This document shows positions 1-9,074 of a DNA stretch of 57,101 bases, piece after piece. The stretch comes from Paracoccaceae bacterium. GTDB taxonomy: Bacteria > Pseudomonadota > Alphaproteobacteria > Rhodobacterales > Rhodobacteraceae. Under the pieces are notes generated by a model. The model had not been told where the DNA came from and did no database searches. It saw only the letters and a program-made list of their open reading frames with translations. Where the stretch lies: NCBI GenBank assembly GCA_003567315.1, contig PWZT01000097.1, positions 1 to 57,101 of the forward strand. The letters are read 5' to 3'. Each line of letters starts with the position of its first letter. Position 1 is the stretch's first letter. The position numbers and the translations under genes are program-made.

Positions 1-253
1 CCCCGTCCATACTGAAAGGCAAAGGCTCAAAGGCATAGTCCAGCACCTGCCGATCGCGCTTGGTGCTCGGCATAGTCGCAGTTTCTTTTTGAGGAGCCGG
101 ATCCGCGTCTGGCGTCTCGGCCGCAAGAGCAGGCACATCAGCACAGAAACGCGCATCCTGCGCGCAGTGATCGGTCAGCAGGCTCGCCGCGAGAAGCCCG
201 ACAAATCCTATACTTGCCGCCATGTGCCATCGCGCGAGCCAAGAGAAAATCAC
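1..253 (-). CDS. Hypothetical membrane-anchored or exported protein, N-terminal part only
   Basis: Reading the minus strand from a GTG at 253 gives an open frame that runs off the left edge (about 84 codons seen). A GGAGG lies 9 bases upstream of the GTG, which favours it over the internal ATG at 223. The first 30 residues include a hydrophobic stretch (IGFVGLLAASLL) that could be a signal anchor or signal peptide, followed by two cysteines and a Pro/Asp/Glu/Ala-rich linker. No family is recognised, and the rest of the protein lies outside the window. The frame is inferred from the ribosome site and the hydrophobic N-terminus only. Confidence 0.45.
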   Translation of the reverse strand, partial: MIFSWLARWHMAASIGFVGLLAASLLTDHCAQDARFCADVPALAAETPDADPAPQKETATMPSTKRDRQVLDYAFEPLPFSMDG

Positions 254-346
254 GACAGGAACCCTCCGTCGCAGCTAGACGAATTGCCAGGATGCATTCA
301 GCTATTGTTACCTGCGAAACCTGACCAAAAGCTGAACGGCAGTCAC

Positions 347-1279
347 TCAATAGCCGCGCGCGGTATCGACCCGATGCAACAGCGGCAATCCCTGCTCGAC
401 ACGCGCGATATTGCGCGCAATGCATCTCGAGGCCCCGGCCGGTCGTGTTGTCGCCGCAATATGGGGCGTGATGGTGATTTCGGGGCGCGCCCAGAACGGG
501 TGATCCGCTGGCAAAGGCTCGGTGCGGAACACATCGAGCGTCGCTTGCGAAACCTGCCCGCTTTCAACTGCCGACAGCAACGCGTCATCATTGATTAGCG
601 CGCCGCGCCCCGGATTGATGATCCTTGCACCGCGGGGCAGCAAGGCGAGGGTCCGGGCGTTGAGAATGTTTTCGGTCTGTGGCGTATGCGGCAGAAGGGT
701 GACAAGAATTTCTGCCGCCTGCAGGGTGCTCTCCAACCCGTCGGCTCCAAAATGGCAGGTCACGCCGGGCAGAGCCTTTTCACGCGCCGACCAGCCGATG
801 ACATGAAAGCCCAGCCCCTTGAGCGCCAGCGCGGCAGCGCGGCCCAATTCACCCAGGCCGAGAATGCCTATCTTGCGCTCATGCGCCAGCGGTGGTTCGA
901 CAGGGTCCCACTGGCCCGGGGTTGCAGTGATATGCGCATCCATGCCCAGATGGTAGCGCAGCACATGGCCGCAGACATATTCGACCATGCCTGCCGTCAG
1001 ACTCGGGTCCACCATCCGCGCCAGAGGCTGCGTGAGCGTCGGGTTGTGGACGATGCGTTCTACACCCGCCCAGAGGTTCAGCACCGCCTTGCACTGTGTG
1101 TATGGCGTGAAATCCTGCAGGCGGCTGGCGGGTGCGTAGATGATGTAATCCACCGCGTCGGGTGTTGCGGAGGTGACAAGTTCGACCGGCAACGCCTCCT
1201 CGGAAAACGCTTTTTCAAGCGTAGCGCGATAAGTCCTGAAGCTGTCTTCGCCCGCCGCGAAAAGGACTTTGAGTGTCAT
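347..1279 (-). CDS. D-2-hydroxyacid dehydrogenase, glyoxylate/hydroxypyruvate reductase A type
   Basis: The product is 310 residues and would reduce glyoxylate or hydroxypyruvate (or a related 2-oxoacid) with NAD(P)H in the cytoplasm. The dinucleotide-binding turn GILGLGELG is near residue 140. The family's catalytic set is present: Arg in NPGRGALIND, Glu in DVFRTEPLP and His in ITPHIAATTRP. The N-terminal half is of the GhrA kind rather than the SerA kind. The ATG at 1279 overlaps the rodA stop (ATGA), so it is probably translated as the last gene of the mre/rod cluster. The open frame extends further upstream inside rodA, but that part has no family match. Substrate is not deducible from sequence. 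Confidence 0.85.
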   Translation of the reverse strand: MTLKVLFAAGEDSFRTYRATLEKAFSEEALPVELVTSATPDAVDYIIYAPASRLQDFTPYTQCKAVLNLWAGVERIVHNPTLTQPLARMVDPSLTAGMVEYVCGHVLRYHLGMDAHITATPGQWDPVEPPLAHERKIGILGLGELGRAAALALKGLGFHVIGWSAREKALPGVTCHFGADGLESTLQAAEILVTLLPHTPQTENILNARTLALLPRGARIINPGRGALINDDALLSAVESGQVSQATLDVFRTEPLPADHPFWARPEITITPHIAATTRPAGASRCIARNIARVEQGLPLLHRVDTARGY

Positions 1280-2424
1280 GAGGGAAGCCTTGAGCGGTGC
1301 ACATGGGCGGATTGCACGAGTCCGAAGCCCACCATCAGCACGATCATCGCCGAGCCGCCATAAGAGACCAGCGGCAGCGGTACGCCCACAACCGGGGCCA
1401 GCCCCATGACCATCGCCATGTTCACGGCAAAATAGAGAAAGAATGTGCCGATCACGCCAATGACCAGCAGCGCGCCGAAACGATTGGTCGTGCGCAGGGC
1501 CGTGAGCAGGCACACCCCAAGGATCAGCATATACAGAAGCAACAGCGACGACGCCCCGAGGAAGCCGAACTCCTCGGCGAGCGTGGTGAAGATGAAATCG
1601 GTATGCTTCTCGGGCAGGAAGTTGAGACGCGCTTGCGTGCCTTCCATGAAACCACGGCCCGACCACCCGCCCGAGCCGAGCGCAATCATGGACTGGTTGA
1701 TGTGATAGCCCGCGCCGAGCGGGTCGATGGTTGGGTCGAGAAACGCATCTATGCGGCGGTATTGATAGTCTTTGAGCAATTGCCATTCCGTCCCGCGCGA
1801 CGCGATCACCGCCGTCGCGAGCGCCACCCCCGAGCCGATCAAGGCCGCGAAGTAGCCCCAATGCACCCCTGCTGCGAAAATCACCACGCCCCCGCCGAGC
1901 GCGATCAGGGCGGCTGTCCCCAGATCGGGCTGGCGCAGAACCAGCAAGGCCGGGACCAGTGCGATCAGGGCCGCCAGAATGACCCAGTGAGGTTGCGAGA
2001 CCTTCTTGAGATCGAGCGCATCGTAATAGGCCGCGAGCGCCATGATGGTCGTGATCTTGGCAAGCTCCGAGGGTTGCAGGCGGAATGGTCCGATCACCAG
2101 CCAGCGTTTCGCGCCCATGCCCACAGTCCCGAAAAATTCGACACCCAGAAGGAGTATCAGCGAGAGCGCATAGGCCAGACCTGCAATCGAACGCCAGAAC
2201 CAGAGCGGCACGAAGGCTACGACGAACATCACCAGAAGCCCGATGGCGAAGCGCCGTGCCTGCGGCTCGGCCCAGGGCTGCAGATTACCACCTGCGATAG
2301 AATACAGCATGACGACGCCATAGGCGGCCGTTGCGATCAGAAAAGCAACCAGGGGCCAGTTCAGATAGAGAACCTTCGCCAGCCCCGACGGCATGCGCTT
2401 GGTGTTATATTCGAGATAGCTCAT
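1276..2424 (-). CDS. rodA: Rod shape-determining protein RodA (SEDS peptidoglycan polymerase)
   Basis: RodA is an integral membrane glycosyltransferase of the SEDS family that polymerises lipid II during side-wall growth with PBP2. The 382-residue product shows about ten hydrophobic segments. It carries the SEDS signatures RPDLGTA near residue 165 and the KHTDFIFTTLAEEFGF block near residue 275. Length is normal for RodA. It starts with ATG at 2424, 4 bases inside the end of the PBP2 gene, so synthesis of the two partners is probably coupled. It is clearly RodA rather than FtsW because of its position after mrdA and mreBCD. Confidence 0.95.
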   Translation of the reverse strand: MSYLEYNTKRMPSGLAKVLYLNWPLVAFLIATAAYGVVMLYSIAGGNLQPWAEPQARRFAIGLLVMFVVAFVPLWFWRSIAGLAYALSLILLLGVEFFGTVGMGAKRWLVIGPFRLQPSELAKITTIMALAAYYDALDLKKVSQPHWVILAALIALVPALLVLRQPDLGTAALIALGGGVVIFAAGVHWGYFAALIGSGVALATAVIASRGTEWQLLKDYQYRRIDAFLDPTIDPLGAGYHINQSMIALGSGGWSGRGFMEGTQARLNFLPEKHTDFIFTTLAEEFGFLGASSLLLLYMLILGVCLLTALRTTNRFGALLVIGVIGTFFLYFAVNMAMVMGLAPVVGVPLPLVSYGGSAMIVLMVGFGLVQSAHVHRSRLPS

Positions 2425-4358
2425 ACGCGACTCAATCGCATGTCCTCGGGCCTGCGCAGGCGCTCTTCCATTTCCTGCTGCTCTGAATGGATGCGATTGC
2501 GTTGCGGGGCAGGGTAGGCGGACAGGGGTGGGCGCCCGTCATTGAGCGCCGCCAGCGTTATGTCTCGCCCGATCGGCGCGGCGACTGAAGAGCCGCCGCC
2601 GCCATGCTCCACCACCACGGCGACCGCGATTTTGGGGTCATCCGCCGGCGCGTAATCGACAAAGAGCGCATGGTTGCGCCGGTTCCAGGGCAGGTCTTCC
2701 TGCCGCCTGATCCCCGCCTCGCGCTCTGCCCGCGTGATTGAGAACACCTGACTTGTGCCGGTCTTGCCCGCCATGACCTGCCCCTCGGCAACCACACGCG
2801 AGGAATAGGCCGTGCCGCGCCTGTCGTTCACGGTCTCATGCATCCCGCGATAGATCAGGCGCAGCCATTCGGGCCGCAGATCGAGGCTCGCGGCAACGTC
2901 CTCGCTGCGCTCCAGCGGTTCGCGGATCAGGCGCGGCAGCACTGCCGTATTCGTCGCCAGCCGCGCTGTCATCACTGCCAGTTGCAGCGGTGTGGTGAGC
3001 ACGAAACCCTGCCCGATGGAGGCATTAACCGTGTCACCTATCCGCCATTCGGAATTGCGGTTGTTGCGCTTCCACTCCCGCGTGGGGTTCAGCCCCGCCG
3101 AGACCGAGGTGATCGGCAACTGATAGCGGATACCGAGCCCCAGCCGCGTGGACATCGCATTGATCTTGTCGATCCCGCAGCGCTGCGCCATCTCGTAAAA
3201 ATAGACATCGCAACTCTCGGACAAGGCCGAGACCATGCCCACGCGCCCATGTCCGCCGCGCCGCCAGCAATGGAAGCGATGTCCCGCGATATCCATATGG
3301 CCAGGGCAAAAGACGGTCTCGCGCCCATCGGTGACTTCCGCCTCCAGCGCCGCGAGTGCTGTGACCATCTTGAAGGTCGAGCCCGGCGGGTACATGCCCT
3401 GCACTGTCTTGTTGACCAGCGGGCGGTGTTCGTCATTGAGCAGCGCATTGAAATCGGTTGATGAAATCCCGCGCACAAAGAGGTTCGGATCGAAGCTTGG
3501 CCCCGAGGCAAGCGCCAGAATATCGCCATTTGTGACATCCATGACGACGGCCGCAGCGCTTTGGCCATGCAGGCGCTCCAGCGCATAATTCTGCAGTTTC
3601 GCGTCGATGGTGAGCTGGACATTGCCGCCCGGCACGCCTTCGACCCGATCAAGCTCGCGCATGACCCGGCCAACTGCATTGACCTCGACGCGTTGCGATC
3701 CCGCACGTCCGCGCAGCCGGTCTTCCTGCATCCGCTCGACGCCGCTCTTGCCGATCTGGAAACGGGGGATCATCAGCACCGGATCGGGTGCTTCCAGTGC
3801 TTCGAGATCGCGCTCCGAAACCGGGCCGACATATCCCACGACATGCGCGGTATCCCGGCGCAGCGGATAATAGCGTGACAGACCCATTTCAGGCGTCACG
3901 CCGGGCAGGGCGGGGGCGTTCGCGGCGACACGGCTGATCTCTTCCCAACTCAGCCGCTCGGCAACCGTGACCGGCACGAAGGGTCGGTGGCGCAGCATGT
4001 CGCGGCGCGCCCGTTCGATCTCGTCCTCGCTGAGGTCGATCAACTGTGCGAGTCGTTCCAGCACAAGGTCGATGTCGCCAGCATCGTCGCGCTTGATGAC
4101 CACGCGGTAATTCTGTTCATTGCCCGCAAGCAGCACACCGTTGCGATCAATGATCAACCCTCTTGTCGGTGGCAACAGGCGCAGGTTGATCCGGTTTTCC
4201 TCGGCCAGAAGGCGGAACTGCTCGGATTGATTGAGTTGCATGTCGCGCAGCCGCCAGAGCAGCGTGCCAGCAAGCCCGAGCTGCATGCCGCCAAGGATCA
4301 GGCCGCGCCGGCTGATCGTGCGCCTGCTGAATTCCTTCTCACGTTCCGAGCGCTTCAC
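2421..4358 (-). CDS. mrdA: Penicillin-binding protein 2 (class B transpeptidase, MrdA)
   Basis: PBP2 cross-links peptidoglycan during elongation, anchored in the inner membrane with its catalytic domain in the periplasm. The 645-residue product has a positively charged N-terminus followed by one membrane segment (residues 19-36), a dimerisation domain, then the transpeptidase motifs. The nucleophile motif STFK is at 327-330, the SxD motif SCD at 382-384 (PBP2 proteins use SxD in place of SxN) and KTG at 532-534. The C-terminus has a Pro/Arg/Gln/Glu-rich tail after the fold. Start and stop overlap the neighbours mreD and rodA by 4 bases, which indicates one operon. Confidence 0.96.
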   Translation of the reverse strand: MKRSEREKEFSRRTISRRGLILGGMQLGLAGTLLWRLRDMQLNQSEQFRLLAEENRINLRLLPPTRGLIIDRNGVLLAGNEQNYRVVIKRDDAGDIDLVLERLAQLIDLSEDEIERARRDMLRHRPFVPVTVAERLSWEEISRVAANAPALPGVTPEMGLSRYYPLRRDTAHVVGYVGPVSERDLEALEAPDPVLMIPRFQIGKSGVERMQEDRLRGRAGSQRVEVNAVGRVMRELDRVEGVPGGNVQLTIDAKLQNYALERLHGQSAAAVVMDVTNGDILALASGPSFDPNLFVRGISSTDFNALLNDEHRPLVNKTVQGMYPPGSTFKMVTALAALEAEVTDGRETVFCPGHMDIAGHRFHCWRRGGHGRVGMVSALSESCDVYFYEMAQRCGIDKINAMSTRLGLGIRYQLPITSVSAGLNPTREWKRNNRNSEWRIGDTVNASIGQGFVLTTPLQLAVMTARLATNTAVLPRLIREPLERSEDVAASLDLRPEWLRLIYRGMHETVNDRRGTAYSSRVVAEGQVMAGKTGTSQVFSITRAEREAGIRRQEDLPWNRRNHALFVDYAPADDPKIAVAVVVEHGGGGSSVAAPIGRDITLAALNDGRPPLSAYPAPQRNRIHSEQQEMEERLRRPEDMRLSRV

Positions 4359-4942
4359 AGTTTCTGTCCCAAAGCGTCTACTTCCCCAGTCGCGGGCTTG
4401 CGCAATCCGAAAACGTAATGCGACAGCGCGACCATTGCTGGGTATGCCAGTACAGTGCCCAGAAACAACTGCAAGCTCAAGCCAAGCGGCGCTTGCGGCA
4501 CCATCACGATTGCGAGTATAGCGCGGTTCGCGAAAAACATGATCGCCAGCACGATGAAGATGACCATATACTCGAGCCAGAACGCGTAGCCGCGCATTTG
4601 CTCGGTGCGGGCGCGCAGGAATTCACTGGCCAGCAGGACGATCAGCGCCCAGAGACCTGGCGGGCGCATGAGCAGCAGATCCTCGAGAAGAAAATATCCC
4701 ATGATCACAGGAGCCGGCAGCATATCCGGGCGCCGTACCACCCAGGCAAGGGTAAGGCATAACAGGATATCGGGCATCGGAAACCCTGCCAGCCACGCCC
4801 CGTTGCCGAGATCATCGCTTTCCGCGCCGGGCGAGACACCATATCCGCCGATCGGCAACAGCCGGAAAAAGGTGATCACCGCAGCGATGCCGAGATACAG
4901 CATCACATAGGCAAGCCGCTGCGTCTGGCGTCTCTCAACCAT
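4355..4942 (-). CDS. mreD: Rod shape-determining protein MreD
   Basis: This is a 195-residue hydrophobic protein with five to six membrane spans, placed between mreC and mrdA exactly as expected for MreD, the inner-membrane member of the elongasome that contacts MreC. MreD sequences are poorly conserved. The call rests on hydrophobicity, size and gene order more than on motifs. The region MPDILLCLTLAWVVRRPDMLP near residue 55 resembles the conserved core seen in alphaproteobacterial MreD. It overlaps mreC by 8 bases and mrdA by 4. Confidence 0.9.
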   Translation of the reverse strand: MVERRQTQRLAYVMLYLGIAAVITFFRLLPIGGYGVSPGAESDDLGNGAWLAGFPMPDILLCLTLAWVVRRPDMLPAPVIMGYFLLEDLLLMRPPGLWALIVLLASEFLRARTEQMRGYAFWLEYMVIFIVLAIMFFANRAILAIVMVPQAPLGLSLQLFLGTVLAYPAMVALSHYVFGLRKPATGEVDALGQKL

Positions 4943-5870
4943 CGTCGCGCAGCAGGTCGGGGATGGAAAGCTCTGCGTCGGGCTCGATCTCGGTCTCGGG
5001 CTGGAGTTCGAGATCCGGCACGATGAGCGAGCCGGTATCCGTTATCCGCTCGACAGGGCGCGAGCGCAGCACGCGCAGAAACTCCAGCCGCCCGTAATCC
5101 GCGGCAATGCGCACGCGCAACCGCCGGTCACTGGTGGCCACAACCTCACCCACGAGGATACCCGCCGGAAACACTCCGCCATCATCCGAGCTCACAACCC
5201 GGTCGCCCGGTCGCAGATCATCCGGGGATTCGATGAATTCGAGGATCGGGAAGGATGAGTGATCGCCGATGAGCATCGCCCGCTGGCCCGAGGGCTGGAC
5301 GACAACGGGCACGGCGCTTGCCGTGTCGGTCAGCAGCACGACGCGCGATGTGCGCTGCCCCACACCGGCGATCCGCCCGGCAAGGCCCAGCCCGTCCATG
5401 ACGGCCCAGCCATCCTGAACCCCGTCACGCGCGCCGACATTCAGCAGGACCGATTTGCGAAAGGGCGAGCCACTATCGGCCATGACCACGCCGGTCACAT
5501 GGGTCAGTTGCGGATCGAGCCTGACCTGCGCGAGGTCCAGCAGTTGCGCGTTGCGCTGTTCAAGTTGCAGCGCTGCTTCGCGCCAGGCGCGCATCTGCTG
5601 CAATTCGCGTCTGAGTTCCTGGTTCTGCTCGATGATCCGCGTGTAGGAGCTGAACCGGTCGGCCATGGCCACCACGCGCGAAACCGGGCGCATCGCCCAG
5701 TCGAAAGACGGCACGACCCTATCGATCACGGCGATCCGGAACTGCTCGACGCGCGGGCTGTCGATGCGCCAGATCAGGAAGATCACCACCAGCACGGCCA
5801 CCATCACGCCCACCAGCGCGCGCCGGACAGGACGGAGATAGTCTTGTTCTTGCCGCGGATTGGTTGCCAA
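4935..5870 (-). CDS. mreC: Rod shape-determining protein MreC
   Basis: MreC is a periplasmic scaffold anchored by one N-terminal helix. It links MreB filaments to PBP2/RodA. The 311-residue product has a membrane segment at about residues 18-34, a coiled-coil stretch (about 75-115, rich in Glu, Gln, Leu and Arg) and the two beta-barrel domains of the MreC family, including GARDGVQDGWAV and VVLLTDTASAVPV. The last 40 residues form an acidic Pro/Glu/Asp tail. It lies 25 bases downstream of mreB and overlaps mreD by 8 bases, so all belong to one transcript. Confidence 0.95.
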   Translation of the reverse strand: MATNPRQEQDYLRPVRRALVGVMVAVLVVIFLIWRIDSPRVEQFRIAVIDRVVPSFDWAMRPVSRVVAMADRFSSYTRIIEQNQELRRELQQMRAWREAALQLEQRNAQLLDLAQVRLDPQLTHVTGVVMADSGSPFRKSVLLNVGARDGVQDGWAVMDGLGLAGRIAGVGQRTSRVVLLTDTASAVPVVVQPSGQRAMLIGDHSSFPILEFIESPDDLRPGDRVVSSDDGGVFPAGILVGEVVATSDRRLRVRIAADYGRLEFLRVLRSRPVERITDTGSLIVPDLELQPETEIEPDAELSIPDLLRDDG

Positions 5871-5895
5871 GCCTCACACCTTGCAGCTTGCTGCG

Positions 5896-6948
<1,053 letters not shown>

Positions 6949-6990
6949 TTACAAGGGGCAGGGCGCAATGCCATGAGGGCAAGCGCCGTT

Positions 6991-7010
6991 TCGCGCCTTA
7001 TAGGGCGCGA
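6991..7010. other. Perfect hairpin in the leuA-mreB intergenic region
   Basis: TCGCGCC (6991-6997) pairs with GGCGCGA (7004-7010) around a 6-base loop. It lies 58 bases upstream of the mreB start, so it would be in the mreB leader, and about 180 bases past the end of leuA. There is no T-run after it on the minus strand, so it is not a convincing terminator. A second small palindrome, ATTGT-GTG-ACAAT, lies at about 7074-7086. No gene is visible in 6934-7186. Confidence 0.4.
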
Positions 7011-7186
7011 AGACCGGAAGGGTAAAGGGGGGCGTGCCGGAGAGTGGGCGGGAAATGGCGCAGAGACCGCAATATTGTGTGACAATGAGACAGATTAGCC
7101 GACGGGCTGCGCCGCAAGCCCGGTGCGAAACGGGAGCGGCGCGGCTGAATAAGATCACTCGATTGCACCCGCGCCGTTGCGATGTT

Positions 7187-8764
7187 TTACCCTGCCGAAC
7201 TCATCAGCGCAGACAGATTGCCGCGATGCTGGTGCATCACCAGCCGGTTGAGCGCATTGACATATGCCTTGGCCGAGGCGACCACTGTATCGGTGTCCGA
7301 AGACTGGCCCGAATAGACCACGCCATCGCGCTTCAGCCGCACGCTGACCGTGGCCTGGGCGTCGGTGCCTTCGGTCACGGCATGGACCTGATAAAGCTCC
7401 AGAATCGCATCATGCTCGAACAGCATCTTGATGGCATTGAAGGTCGCATCGACCGGCCCGTCGCCGGTCGCGTCGATGGATTTCTCCTCGCTGCCTACCC
7501 GCAAGGTAAGCTCCGCTTCCTGCGGCCCCTCGGTGCCGCAAATGACACGCAGCCGCCGGACTTGCAGATAGGCGTCCTCATCCGCCATGCTGGCTTCGGC
7601 CATGAGCGCGATCAGATCGTCGTCATAGACTTCCTTCTTGCGATCCGCGAGCGCCTTGAAGCGCACGAAGACATCCTTGAGCTGGTTATCCCCCAGTTCA
7701 TAGCCCAACTCTGAGAGTTTCGCGCGCAGCGCCGCGCGGCCCGAATGCTTGCCCATCACCAGATTGGTGGCCGCCAGCCCGATATCCTCGGGGCGCATGA
7801 TCTCGAAGGTTTCCTTGTTCTTGAGCATCCCGTCCTGATGAATACCCGACTCATGCGCGAAGGCGTTCTTGCCGACCACGGCCTTGTTGAACTGCACCGG
7901 GAAACCAGAAACAGCCGCGACCATCCGCGAGATGCCGATGATCTTCGTGGTATCGATCCGCGTGGCATAAGGCAGGATGTCGTTGCGCACTTTCAGCGCC
8001 ATGACCACTTCCTCCAGCGCCGTGTTGCCCGCGCGTTCTCCCAGACCGTTGATCGTGCATTCGATCTGGCGCGCGCCTGCCTCGACCGCGGCCAGAGCAT
8101 TGGCGGTCGCCATGCCCAGATCATTATGGCAATGCGTCGCAAAGGTGATCTCATCAGCCCCCGGCACGCGCTCGCGCAGCATCGCGATCAGATCGGCGCT
8201 TTCGCGCGGATAGGTATAGCCAACCGTATCGGGGATATTGATCGTCGTGGCGCCGGCCTTGATCGCGGTCTCGACCACGCGGCAGAGGAAATCATGCTCG
8301 GTGCGGGTCGCATCCATGGGCGACCATTGCACATTGTCGCACAGATTGCGCGCATGGCTGACGGTTTCGTGGACGCGCGCGATCATCCCGTCCTGATCGA
8401 GCGCGGTGATGTCGCGATGCAGTGGCGAGGTGCCGATGAATGTGTGGATCCGCGCCCGCGGTGCATGGCGCACAGCCTCCCAGCAGCGGTCGATATCGGC
8501 CAGATTGGCGCGCGCCAGCCCACAGATGACCGAATTGCGCGCATTTCGGGCGATTTCGGAGACCGCCTGAAAATCGCCCTCGGACGCGATGGGAAAGCCG
8601 GCCTCGATGATATCGACGCCCATCTCGTCAAGCAGCGCGGCGATTTCGAGCTTTTCGGCATGGGTCATGGTGGCGCCGGGGCTTTGTTCGCCGTCGCGCA
8701 GGGTGGTGTCGAATATCAGAACATGATCTTGCGGTTTGGCCGCCTCGGCTGATGGAGATGTCAT
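7187..8764 (-). CDS. leuA: 2-isopropylmalate synthase
   Basis: LeuA condenses acetyl-CoA with 2-ketoisovalerate in the first committed step of leucine synthesis. The 525-residue product is full length (two-domain type 1). The N-terminal TIM barrel has the HMGL signature FDTTLRDGEQSPGA near residue 20, the metal-binding THCHNDLGMATAN near 210 and the GLGERAGN loop. The C-terminal 120 residues form the LeuA regulatory domain that binds leucine for feedback inhibition. The ribosome site is a modest AGGA 8 bases before the ATG. The rest of the leu genes are not here. Upstream lies a leucine-codon leader peptide and hairpin, described separately, implying control by leucine supply. Confidence 0.97.
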   Translation of the reverse strand: MTSPSAEAAKPQDHVLIFDTTLRDGEQSPGATMTHAEKLEIAALLDEMGVDIIEAGFPIASEGDFQAVSEIARNARNSVICGLARANLADIDRCWEAVRHAPRARIHTFIGTSPLHRDITALDQDGMIARVHETVSHARNLCDNVQWSPMDATRTEHDFLCRVVETAIKAGATTINIPDTVGYTYPRESADLIAMLRERVPGADEITFATHCHNDLGMATANALAAVEAGARQIECTINGLGERAGNTALEEVVMALKVRNDILPYATRIDTTKIIGISRMVAAVSGFPVQFNKAVVGKNAFAHESGIHQDGMLKNKETFEIMRPEDIGLAATNLVMGKHSGRAALRAKLSELGYELGDNQLKDVFVRFKALADRKKEVYDDDLIALMAEASMADEDAYLQVRRLRVICGTEGPQEAELTLRVGSEEKSIDATGDGPVDATFNAIKMLFEHDAILELYQVHAVTEGTDAQATVSVRLKRDGVVYSGQSSDTDTVVASAKAYVNALNRLVMHQHRGNLSALMSSAG

Positions 8765-8818
8765 GGATGTGTCCTATCGGCTGCGTGTCATCTTGTCGGG
8801 CAATTGGGGCGCTTGTCA

Positions 8819-8858
8819 CCTCTGAGCGGCGCGCCCGCAAGAGGGACACGCTCAGAGG
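8819..8858 (-). promoter_or_regulatory. Attenuator-like hairpin in the leuA leader
   Basis: On the minus strand CCTCTGAGCG (8858-8849) pairs perfectly with CGCTCAGAGG (8828-8819) around a 20-base loop. The first arm overlaps the last Leu codon and stop codon of the leader peptide, so a ribosome at the end of that frame would block it. A competing pairing exists between GGGCGC inside the loop and GCGCCC about 20 bases further downstream. GTGTCC at 8849-8844 is also complementary to GGACAC at 8774-8769, which covers the leuA ribosome site. There is no T-run, so control of translation or a Rho-dependent step is as likely as classical termination. Mechanism is inferred. Confidence 0.65.
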
Positions 8859-8929
8859 CTGCTAAGAAGAAGCAGGTCTCCAGAGGACGGCAGGCCGCGC
8901 GGGCACACACTCTTGGCATACGACATCAT
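8852..8929 (-). CDS. leuL: Leucine-rich leader peptide of leuA (attenuation peptide)
   Basis: A 25-codon frame on the minus strand starts with two ATG codons (8929 and 8926) and ends in TGA at 8852. Six of its 25 residues are leucine, including four in a row (CTG CTT CTT CTT) at residues 19-22 and one just before the stop. Its stop codon sits in the first arm of the perfect hairpin ahead of leuA. The initiating ATG lies at the predicted transcription start, so it could be translated as a leaderless message. Leader peptides of this type before leuA are known in proteobacteria. This assignment comes from codon content and position, not from homology. Confidence 0.75.
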   Translation of the reverse strand: MMSYAKSVCPRGLPSSGDLLLLSSL

Positions 8930-8936
8930 GCGCAAG

Positions 8937-8965
8937 AGTATATGCGGAGGCGCTGGCCTTGAAAA
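8937..8965 (-). promoter_or_regulatory. Predicted promoter of the leuL-leuA transcript
   Basis: On the minus strand a good -10 box TATACT (8942-8937) is preceded, after a 17-base spacer, by a weak -35 box TTTTCA (8965-8960). The predicted start of transcription is at 8930 or 8929, which coincides with the first base of the leader-peptide ATG. This is a sequence match to the housekeeping sigma consensus only. Confidence 0.5.
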
Positions 8966-9015
8966 CCCCAATTTTCCGGATCACAGTTTTGCGCGGCATG
9001 CGCTCTGGCTTGACT

Positions 9016-9033
9016 CCCTGCCCGCCCCCGCCC
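9016..9033 (-). other. G-quadruplex motif upstream of lepB
   Basis: The minus strand reads four G-runs of 3, 5, 3 and 3 separated by loops of 1, 1 and 2 bases. The plus strand, which would be the lepB leader if transcription starts upstream, is the C-rich complement. It ends about 40 bases before the chosen lepB start. No other gene is visible between the leuA leader and lepB. Confidence 0.4.
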
Positions 9034-9074
9034 ATGAAGCGCGTCAACGTTTCAGCGGCATACGGATGAAAAGC

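Noticed and set aside
7074..7086. ATTGT-GTG-ACAAT palindrome upstream of mreB as an FNR/CRP-type site
   Set aside because: Does not match TTGAT-N4-ATCAA or TGTGA-N6-TCACA; too short to assign.
8913..9074. 51-codon N-terminal extension of LepB
   Set aside because: No similarity to signal peptidases, and it overlaps the divergent leuA promoter and leader; the family start fits 9066-9075.
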